A stretch of 9,722 bases of DNA. Origin: an uncultured Clostridia bacterium (GTDB lineage: Bacteria; Bacillota; Clostridia; Lachnospirales; Lachnospiraceae). Shown in pieces: positions 1 to 4,445 of the stretch. The stretch is taken from contig CALZBV010000075.1 of NCBI GenBank assembly GCA_945622055.1, positions 1 through 9,722 on the forward strand. Reading direction: 5' to 3'. Under the pieces are notes generated by a model, which was not told the origin of the DNA, did no database searches, and worked only from the letters and a program-made list of their open reading frames with translations. Both the position numbers and the translations under genes were made by a program. How positions within the stretch are numbered: position 1 is the stretch's first letter; every line of letters begins with the position of its first letter.

Positions 1-54
1 ATATCAGTTCATTATAAAAATCTCTGATTTTTGTCTTGACAACTGAACCATTAT
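1..54. other. Foreign DNA joined to the 3' end of dtd (possible insertion-element end)
   Basis: Similarity of the dtd product to its family stops at the codon at 55-57, and the remaining bases to the window edge do not encode a Dtd C-terminus. The stretch is AT-rich. It contains a perfect 7-bp dyad, AAAAATC-TCT-GATTTTT (16-32), and, read on the minus strand, a TATAAT box (12-17). The heptamer CATTATA occurs twice (10-16 and 49-55). Such a layout would fit the terminus of an insertion sequence or another rearrangement junction, but the other end lies outside the window and I do not recognise the element. Confidence 0.35.
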
Positions 55-420
55 AGTCTGAACCGGATAGCCCTCTTTTTTACAGCTTTCAATCACGTAC
101 TCATACAGCCCCTTCGCCAATTCCGGTGCGCCTGCATTGATGAAAGACGGGCGGTTTCCCTTGCGGCAGTCCGCATACAGTGTAAACTGGGAAATCAACA
201 GCAGTTCTCCTCCTACATCCTTTAAAGACAGATTGGTTTTTCCATCCGCATCCTCAAAAATCCGCAGTCCCAGAAGCTTTTTTACGTACTTATCCGCAAT
301 TTCCTTCGTATCCCCGTCACCCACTCCGACAAGCACCAGAAATCCCCTTCCGATAGCCCCGATAACATTCCCCTCTACCGTCACACTTGCTTTTGTCACT
401 CTCTGAATTACAAATTTCAT
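4..420 (-). CDS. dtd: D-aminoacyl-tRNA deacylase, C-terminally truncated and probably non-functional
   Basis: Dtd hydrolyses D-amino acids wrongly attached to tRNA (and Gly from tRNA-Ala) in the cytoplasm; it is a homodimer. The first 122 residues are a clear family match: the MKFVIQRVTKASVTVEG start, the GDTKEIADKYVKKLLGLRIF region, and the catalytic motif SQFTLYA at residues 77-83 followed by DCRKGNRPSF. The start is supported by AAAGGA (428-433) 7 nt upstream of the ATG. Family members are about 145-150 residues long and end with a GADMxVxLxNDGPVT segment; that NxGP(V/F)T motif supplies the cross-subunit Gly-cisPro needed for chiral proofreading. Here it is absent: after T122 come 16 unrelated residues and a TGA stop. 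I infer breakage by insertion or recombination near position 54. The gene is usually found beside relA/spoT; here the upstream DNA is a decayed transporter gene. Confidence 0.85.
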   Translation of the reverse strand: MKFVIQRVTKASVTVEGNVIGAIGRGFLVLVGVGDGDTKEIADKYVKKLLGLRIFEDADGKTNLSLKDVGGELLLISQFTLYADCRKGNRPSFINAGAPELAKGLYEYVIESCKKEGYPVQTIMVQLSRQKSEIFIMN

Positions 421-561
421 ATCTCTATCCTTTCATTCTACGCCTTAAGAAGCGGATTTTGTCGTGTTTCGACAGCTCTGCCTATCTGGTTTCAAGCATT
501 GTAAAGCCGGTCTCAGTTCTCCCTTGAAAGTATCTTTTCTGTTTCATTTACAACAAGTGAA
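421..561. other. Intergenic DNA, no gene recognised
   Basis: Between the dtd start and the transporter remnant I see no intact reading frame, no RNA gene and no convincing promoter beyond the dtd ribosome binding site. A short dyad, GTCG-TGTTT-CGAC (460-472), is present. One minus-strand frame is fairly open but carries several stops, so it may be decayed coding sequence from the transporter or another lost gene. Confidence 0.4.
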
Positions 562-1247
562 CAGGAGTATTGCAAGTCCTTCCGCTACCACCACTGAATA
601 ATCCGTAGCGAAATCCATCACCTGTCCGGCGTATGGAAATCACTTTTTAGATTCTCTTTTGTGCATACTCAATCATAATTTCTACAGGAATATTCGTAAA
701 GGATGCTACGCACCGCAGATGCGGCAAGGCCTTGACAAATATTCCTATAGAAATGGAACTGTAATTAAGCACAAAAAAGATGATTTCCGATTACTGGAAT
801 TCTGATTTCCAAATTTCCGGATTCGCGATTTCGAGCCGCAAGAATATTCAACCACCGTATCTGAGGTCAGGCGGTTCATCCATTCCCCGGAATGCACGGC
901 AGTCACTTTTCCATAATCCCTCATCAGAAGCTCACGAAAGATCCTTTTCTTAAAGGCATTCTCATAGGTTGATTTGGAAAATTCCTCCAAAAGGCGAAGC
1001 AGAGCCCGAAGGGCAATCTGCCCACCACAAGGGAAGCAAAGAAAAGGATATGTAACATCATCCCGTCCTTATCGTGGGATACGGCAGCATCTATGATTCC
1101 CCGAAGCAAAAGGGCATAAAAAACACTGCTGATACCGAGAACCATCTGCACCAGCAGCAAAATAACAATATACAATTTTCCACGACCTGCCACTTGGCTG
1201 ATAAAGCAAAGGGCAGTGGTCTGATTGTCCTTTTTATTCTCTTTCAT
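562..1247 (-). pseudogene. ABC exporter (fused permease/ATPase) remnant, N-terminal part only, frameshifted and interrupted
   Basis: Starting at the ATG at 1245-1247 (preceded by AAGGG), the minus strand encodes the N-terminus of a type I ABC exporter. Residues such as LCFISQVAGRGKLYI and SSVFYALLLRGIIDAAVSHD are typical of the first transmembrane helix and loop of the membrane domain. The frame breaks near 1025: the expected continuation, GQIALRALLRLLEEFSKSTY then ENAFKKRIFRELL and GEWMNRLTSDTVV, is in another frame. At 851-855 a 256-bp palindromic element interrupts the gene. The homology resumes at 589 as VAEGLAILL and stops within about ten codons. The rest of the membrane domain and the whole ATPase (Walker A, signature, Walker B) are missing. 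An upstream TTG at 1302-1304 in the same frame is a less likely start. This is a dead gene; the original substrate cannot be told. Confidence 0.8.
595..850. mobile_element. 256-bp palindromic MITE-like element with 5-bp target duplication
   Basis: The two halves are imperfect inverted repeats along nearly the whole length. The plus strand begins TGAATAATCCGTAGCGAAATC and the minus strand begins TGAATATTCTTGCGG with CGAAATC shortly after; both continue through GGAAATCA, TTTTGTGC and then ATTTCTA(C/T)AGGAATATT(C/T)GT to the apex, where CCGCAGATGCGG (713-724) forms a small hairpin. The element is flanked by the direct repeat ACCAC at 590-594 and 851-855. Removing the element and one ACCAC joins ACG-GTG-GTG-GTA-GCG, restoring the T-V-V-V-A of the ABC exporter gene, so both ends can be placed to the base. 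It carries no transposase and would need one supplied in trans. I do not recognise the family. Confidence 0.8.
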
Positions 1248-1320
1248 AGTACCCTTATTTCCTGCCTGTGTTACACCTATTTTATGTTTCTCCACTTTAA
1301 ACAATATCCTTTGACAATCA

Positions 1321-1698
1321 CTACCCTTGATGGTTCAATACCCATTTAAGCATATCTTCATACATCAAGCTACCATCCGCTACTGCAAGAACCATTTCAT
1401 ATAGTTCTTTTTGTGTATACTGTAACTCAATTCCATTCAAGGCAAAGAATACAAGCATCGCATGAGTTCCAATGCGTTTGTTTCCGTCCAACATACAATG
1501 ATTTTTAATCAAGCCATAGCCGAGTCGTGTGCCTTTTGCTTGTGTTGTTGGATATAATTCTTCTCCGCCAAATGCTTGAAATGGTGTCTCAATGGCTGAT
1601 TCCAGCAAATTAAAATCTCTCACACCATCTTTTCCACCAGTCTGTTCAATGAGCTGTGAATGGAGCATCAGAATTTGCTCTTTGCTCAGTCTTTTCAT
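1321..1698 (-). CDS. doc: Doc-type toxin (Fic/Doc family) of a type II toxin-antitoxin pair
   Basis: This 125-residue protein is a full-length Doc (death on curing) relative. Characterised Doc proteins inactivate elongation factor Tu by phosphorylation and so stop translation. The signature is HCMLDGNKR at residues 67-75, matching the Fic/Doc pattern HxFx(D/N)GNK/xxR. Catalytic His67, Asp71, Asn73, Lys74 and Arg75 are present; the Lys in place of the second Gly of AMPylating Fic proteins marks it as Doc. The usual Phe at the third motif position is Met69, which is uncommon. The N-terminal helix and the GGKDGVRDFNLLESAIETP segment are also typical. The ATG overlaps the stop of the upstream antitoxin gene (ATGA, 1695-1698), with GAGGTG inside the antitoxin 3' end as ribosome binding site, implying translational coupling. 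The stop TAG is followed directly by TGA in frame. Confidence 0.9.
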   Translation of the reverse strand: MKRLSKEQILMLHSQLIEQTGGKDGVRDFNLLESAIETPFQAFGGEELYPTTQAKGTRLGYGLIKNHCMLDGNKRIGTHAMLVFFALNGIELQYTQKELYEMVLAVADGSLMYEDMLKWVLNHQG

Positions 1699-1937
1699 TT
1701 GGCAAGCACCTCATAAGCCTCTTTGTTCTGTGCAAGTAATCTCTTTGAAATCGCAAGCACATCTTCATCTTTAGCCACTGCACATTCATCTGCCTTACTA
1801 AAATCTATTACCAAATATCTTGGCGCATTATTCTTAAGTATAACAACTGAACCAAGTTCATCTACTAATCTTGCAACTTTTGAAAAATTCTGATTTGCTT
1901 CTGTAATTGAAACCATTGTGTTTGTATCTACTGTCAT
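1695..1937 (-). CDS. phd: Phd/YefM-family antitoxin
   Basis: This 80-residue protein matches the Phd/YefM antitoxin fold. The N-terminal part, MVSITEANQNFSKVARLVD then ELGSVVILKNNAPRYLVIDF, is the DNA-binding dimer domain. The charged, probably disordered C-terminal segment (about residues 48-80) would bind and neutralise Doc. It is the first gene of a two-gene operon and overlaps the toxin gene by 4 bp, the usual antitoxin-first order. The start codon at 1935-1937 is fixed by a perfect AGGAGGTG at 1943-1950, spaced 5 nt. Proteins of this family repress their own promoter, with the toxin as co-repressor; a dyad overlapping the promoter spacer fits this. The pair is richer in A+T than the housekeeping genes to the right, in keeping with horizontal acquisition. 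Confidence 0.9.
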   Translation of the reverse strand: MTVDTNTMVSITEANQNFSKVARLVDELGSVVILKNNAPRYLVIDFSKADECAVAKDEDVLAISKRLLAQNKEAYEVLAK

Positions 1938-1965
1938 GTGAACACCTCCTAAATCTTATACACAT

Positions 1966-1995
1966 AGTATATCACTTTATCTAGGATAAATTCAA
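1966..1995 (-). promoter_or_regulatory. Promoter of the phd-doc operon
   Basis: On the minus strand a -35 TTGAAT (1990-1995) and a -10 TATACT (1966-1971) are separated by 18 bp, about 30 bp upstream of the antitoxin start. This is a good match to a housekeeping sigma factor promoter and the only clear one upstream of the operon. Confidence 0.65.
1976..1990. promoter_or_regulatory. Probable antitoxin operator: TTTATC-N3-GATAAA dyad
   Basis: A perfect 6-bp inverted repeat with a 3-bp centre fills most of the spacer between the -35 and -10 boxes of the phd-doc promoter. A second half-site, again within CACTTTATC, lies at 2028-2033, 52 bp upstream (about five helical turns). This is the position expected for autorepression by the antitoxin or the antitoxin-toxin complex. 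The assignment is by position and symmetry only. Confidence 0.55.
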
Positions 1996-2054
1996 CCTAT
2001 TTTATTTATTACTTTGTATAAGAACACTTTATCCATATTTTTTTCATCAGTATT

Positions 2055-2222
2055 CTAATCCGGTATGGCTTGCACCAGAATAAAACATAGCAAACATGAA
2101 ATCTGTTCTCCGTCACTATCGTGGGTAATGTAGGTGTCCTTTAGCTTCATATATGTATTCTCTCCTTTCGCCTTCCATTTCACATAATTGTCAATAAGCC
2201 AAATCCTATAATCCCCTATCAT
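2055..2222 (-). CDS. Small hypothetical protein, doubtful
   Basis: An open frame of 55 codons from the ATG at 2220-2222 (or up to 67 codons from 2256-2258) encodes a protein beginning MIGDYRIWLIDNYVKWKAKG and ending CLLCFILVQAIPD. I do not recognise it and see no motif; the C-terminus is hydrophobic with two Cys. GAGG lies 6 nt before the inner ATG, and a TATAAT box (2248-2253) lies just upstream but with a poor -35. It lies upstream of the phd-doc promoter on the same strand. It may be a chance frame or the fragment of a decayed gene, as the neighbouring region is full of remnants. Confidence 0.2.
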   Translation of the reverse strand: MIGDYRIWLIDNYVKWKAKGENTYMKLKDTYITHDSDGEQISCLLCFILVQAIPD

Positions 2223-2323
2223 ACTCATCCTCATCTCCATGGTCAAATTATACAACATCCATGTGTCCCAATAAATGGACTTATGATACCTTGTAATTCA
2301 CACAAAAAATATGCTGTGTTCTA

Positions 2324-2364
2324 TGTTATACTGACTATTATTTTTCCTGTCATTATGATACAAT
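2324..2364 (+). promoter_or_regulatory. Candidate extended -10 promoters for the exporter gene
   Basis: Two TGn-type extended -10 boxes point toward the exporter gene: TG-T-TATACT (2324-2332) and TG-A-TACAAT (2356-2364). Neither has a good -35, which is tolerated for extended -10 promoters. Either would give a leader of roughly 100-140 nt. Confidence 0.35.
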
Positions 2365-2430
2365 CATCCTAAAGCCAAAGTAAGGTTCCCTGCAGGCACA
2401 CTTATAAAAAGGCATTGGGTCTTACAAACC

Positions 2431-2446
2431 CTGTTCATGGGAACAG
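2431..2446. promoter_or_regulatory. Dyad CTGTTC-ATGG-GAACAG in the exporter leader
   Basis: A perfect 6-bp inverted repeat with a 4-bp centre lies 28 bp before the exporter start codon and 12 bp before its ribosome binding site. It could be a repressor operator or a small leader hairpin. No regulator gene is adjacent, so the partner is unknown. Confidence 0.35.
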
Positions 2447-2473
2447 ATAACTATTCAGGGAAGAAGGTATATA

Positions 2474-3247
2474 ATGTATTTCTTAGTGACAATCCTTGTA
2501 ACTTTTTTTGCAGGCATGGGTGCCGGGCTTGGTACCGGCTTTGCCGGAATGAGTGCCGCCGCTGTCATCAGCCCCATGCTGATTACGTTTCTGGACATAA
2601 CCCCTTATACAGCAGTCGGCATTGCCCTTGCATCGGACGTTCTGGCAAGTGCCGTATCTGCCTATACCTACCGGAAGAATAAAAACCTTGATGTAAAGCA
2701 TGGACTTCTGATGATGCTCATGGTACTGGTCTTTACCATTGTAGGGAGTTTTGTTTCCAGTGTTGTTCCTGCCAAAACAATGGGAAGCTTCAGCACTGTT
2801 ATGACACTTCTGCTCGGTATCAAATTTATTCTGAAACCGGTCATGACCTCCAAAGATCAGATGGAAGCGGTCAGTAAAAAGAAACAGCTCATAGGTTCTC
2901 TTGTCTGTGGAGCCCTGGTCGGCTTCATCTGTGGTTTTGTTGGGGCCGGTGGCGGTATGATGATGCTGCTCATTTTGACCGGAGTGCTCCACTATGAGTT
3001 GAAAACAGCGGTCGGAACCAGTGTGTTTATTATGACATTCACTGCATTTACCGGCGCCATCTCCCATTTTACCTTCGGAGATAAACCGGACCTTCTCATT
3101 ATGGGGCTGTGCATTGTATTTACCTTTGTCTGGGCAAGGATTGCTGCGGTATTTGCCAACAAGGCAAAACCGGAAACACTCAACAGGGCGGTAGGCATTG
3201 TTCTGACTACGCTTGGTGTTGTGATACTTGCTTTCAATATGCGATAG
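2474..3247 (+). CDS. TauE/SafE (TSUP) family membrane anion exporter
   Basis: This 257-residue integral membrane protein belongs to the TauE/SafE family, whose members move sulfite, sulfoacetate or related organosulfur anions across the cytoplasmic membrane. It has about eight hydrophobic segments and the family's internal duplication: a Gly-rich helix at residues 16-36 (GAGLGTGFAGMSAAAVISP) is repeated at 150-168 (GFICGFVGAGGGMMMLLIL). The charged loop at about 122-138 (TSKDQMEAVSKKKQ) joins the halves. Length is usual for the family. The start is supported by GGGAAGAAGG (2458-2467), 6 nt before the ATG; the other nearby ATG at 2437 is in another frame. The gene stands alone and is convergent with fba, so its neighbours do not reveal the substrate. 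It ends with TAG. I see no strong plus-strand terminator with a T-run after it. Confidence 0.85.
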   Translation: MYFLVTILVTFFAGMGAGLGTGFAGMSAAAVISPMLITFLDITPYTAVGIALASDVLASAVSAYTYRKNKNLDVKHGLLMMLMVLVFTIVGSFVSSVVPAKTMGSFSTVMTLLLGIKFILKPVMTSKDQMEAVSKKKQLIGSLVCGALVGFICGFVGAGGGMMMLLILTGVLHYELKTAVGTSVFIMTFTAFTGAISHFTFGDKPDLLIMGLCIVFTFVWARIAAVFANKAKPETLNRAVGIVLTTLGVVILAFNMR

Positions 3248-3284
3248 CCATTGACCTGCCTTCGTTCACAGGTTATCACTATGG

Positions 3285-3345
3285 AACTATGCGTCCGCCT
3301 GCAGACTCTCGCGCCGAGCGCCGTCGCCTGCGACATTGTTAGGGT
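3285..3345. repeat. GC-rich repeat-like segment after the exporter gene
   Basis: This stretch is much richer in G+C than its surroundings. It contains the palindrome CTGCAG (3299-3304), GCGC-based dyads around 3311-3319 and a perfect dyad GTCGC-CT-GCGAC (3323-3334). It has no start, ribosome binding site or protein likeness. It resembles a dispersed intergenic repeat unit; with one copy in the window this is an inference. Confidence 0.4.
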
Positions 3346-3363
3346 TTCCCATAAATGAACAAA

Positions 3364-3406
3364 TTTTGTGTAATAGGAAATTTGAGGAAGTTCCTATTAC
3401 ACAAAA
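3364..3406. repeat. Long perfect inverted repeat (16-bp arms, 11-bp loop)
   Basis: The arms TTTTGTGTAATAGGAA (3364-3379) and TTCCTATTACACAAAA (3391-3406) are exact reverse complements. The structure lies between two convergent genes and abuts the fba terminator, whose T-run is the outer end of this arm. It could act in transcription termination or mRNA 3' end protection on either strand, or be the core of a dispersed palindromic repeat. Confidence 0.7.
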
Positions 3407-3426
3407 AGGGCTGCCACAGCAGCCCT
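3403..3426 (-). terminator. Intrinsic terminator of fba
   Basis: Read on the minus strand, the perfect 8-bp stem AGGGCTGC-TGTG-GCAGCCCT is followed at once by TTTT. It lies about 65 bp after the fba stop codon. On the plus strand the same stem has no T-run directly after it, so it should work mainly for fba. Confidence 0.85.
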
Positions 3427-3449
3427 CATAAGTTCTGTTTGCTTTACAG

Positions 3450-3466
3450 CCGGAGCTTCGCTCCGG
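3450..3466. repeat. Short palindrome CCGGAGC-TTC-GCTCCGG
   Basis: A perfect 7-bp dyad with a 3-base loop lies between the fba stop codon and its terminator, so it would be a hairpin in the fba mRNA 3' end. No T-run follows. It is probably a small intergenic repeat. Confidence 0.4.
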
Positions 3467-3488
3467 TCCCCTGCCTTGCGACAAAGTC

Positions 3489-4352
3489 TCAAGCCTTGTT
3501 TACAGAACCGAACAGTTCCATCTTTTCCTTAACGGTAGCCTTGATAGCCTCGAAGCCCGGGTTAAGAAGCTTTCTCGGGTCAAATCCCTTCCCCTCTAAG
3601 TCCTTACCTGCCTCAATATACTTACGTGTAGCTTCTGCAAAGGAAAGCTGACACTCGGTATTTACGTTAATCTTAGCAACGCCAAGAGAAATCGCCTTCT
3701 TAATCATATCCTCCGGAATACCGGTACCACCGTGAAGAACGAGCGGCATCTCACCGGTCTTCTCCTGAACAGCTGCAAGCGTCTCAAAGCTGAGTCCCTT
3801 CCAGTTTGCCGGGTACTTACCGTGAATGTTACCGATACCTGCAGCAAGCATGGTTACGCCAAGATCTGCGATTGCCTTGCACTCGTTCGGATCTGCACAC
3901 TCACCCATACCAACAACGCCATCCTCTTCACCACCGATGGAACCAACCTCTGCCTCAAGGGAAAGTCCCTTCTCCGCACAAACCTTTACAAGCTCCGTGG
4001 TCTTAGCAATGTTCTCTTCAATCGGATAGTGGGAACCATCGAACATAATGGAAGAGAAACCGGCCTCGATGCACTTATAGCAGCCTTCATAGGAGCCGTG
4101 GTCTAAGTGAAGCGCTACCGGAACGGTAATCTTAAGCTCTTCAAGCATACCATTTACCATACCAACAACCGTCTTGTAACCGGTCATATACTTTCCTGCA
4201 CCCTCAGACACGCCAAGGATAACCGGAGAGTTCATCTCCTGAGCGGTCAAAAGAATTGCCTTCGTCCACTCAAGGTTGTTGATGTTGAACTGACCAACTG
4301 CATACTTGCCGGCCTTTGCCTTCTGAAGCATTTCTTTTGCTGATACTAACAT
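3489..4352 (-). CDS. fba: Class II fructose-1,6-bisphosphate aldolase
   Basis: The enzyme splits fructose 1,6-bisphosphate into dihydroxyacetone phosphate and glyceraldehyde 3-phosphate in glycolysis, and runs in reverse in gluconeogenesis; it is a cytoplasmic zinc enzyme. All 287 residues align with the Bacillus/Clostridium type (about 285). Key parts are visible: AVGQFNINNLEWTKAIL near the N-terminus, LHLDHGS with catalytic Asp84 and zinc ligand His85, EAEVG (133-137), zinc ligands His178 (NIHGKY) and His207 (VLHGGTG), the phosphate-binding GGTG (208-211) and KINVNTE (227-233). The start is fixed by AAAAGGAGG at 4360-4368, 7 nt before the ATG. The gene lies 93 bp downstream of rpoC on the same strand, and the hairpin between them has no T-run, so part of its transcription may come from the rpo operon. 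It ends at a strong terminator. Confidence 0.97.
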   Translation of the reverse strand: MLVSAKEMLQKAKAGKYAVGQFNINNLEWTKAILLTAQEMNSPVILGVSEGAGKYMTGYKTVVGMVNGMLEELKITVPVALHLDHGSYEGCYKCIEAGFSSIMFDGSHYPIEENIAKTTELVKVCAEKGLSLEAEVGSIGGEEDGVVGMGECADPNECKAIADLGVTMLAAGIGNIHGKYPANWKGLSFETLAAVQEKTGEMPLVLHGGTGIPEDMIKKAISLGVAKINVNTECQLSFAEATRKYIEAGKDLEGKGFDPRKLLNPGFEAIKATVKEKMELFGSVNKA

Positions 4353-4368
4353 AATGTGTCCTCCTTTT

Positions 4369-4380
4369 GTGTTTTCACAC
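4369..4380 (-). promoter_or_regulatory. Small GNRA-type hairpin just upstream of the fba ribosome binding site
   Basis: On the minus strand, GTGT-GAAA-ACAC forms a 4-bp stem capped by a GAAA tetraloop, ending directly before the AAAAGGAGG site. It could steady the leader or keep the ribosome site open. It is short, so chance is possible. Confidence 0.25.
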
Positions 4381-4389
4381 TTATTATGA

Positions 4390-4416
4390 TTGGGACGTTC
4401 TTAAGGAACGCCCCAA
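4390..4416 (-). terminator. Hairpin between rpoC and fba, without T-run
   Basis: As minus-strand RNA, TTGGGGCGTTC-CTTAA-GAACGTCCCAA pairs over 11 bp with one G-U pair, whereas on the plus strand that pair is an A-C mismatch, so it serves the rpoC direction. It lies 29 bp after the rpoC stop. The following TCATAATAAG is not a T-run, so it may be a weak terminator, a processing site or an mRNA-stabilising stem that lets some transcription pass into fba. Confidence 0.55.
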
Positions 4417-4445
4417 CAGTTCCAATAAAATCCGTACCCAAAGGA

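Noticed and set aside
595..850. CRISPR or structured non-coding RNA reading of the palindromic element
   Set aside because: There are no repeated units with spacers, and the target duplication and frame restoration show that it is an inserted element.
2437..2682. Plus-strand frame beginning at ATG 2437, overlapping the exporter start
   Set aside because: Its start lies inside the CTGTTC/GAACAG dyad, it has no ribosome site, and most of it is the exporter gene in the wrong frame.
2483..3067. Minus-strand frame of 194 codons opposite the exporter gene
   Set aside because: Its product is rich in His, Cys and Lys in a pattern that comes from reading a membrane-protein gene backwards; no ribosome site.
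3355..3651. Plus-strand frame starting MNKFCVIGNLRKFLLHKKG
   Set aside because: It translates the 16-bp inverted repeat, the fba terminator and then the antisense of fba; the coding look comes from the palindrome.
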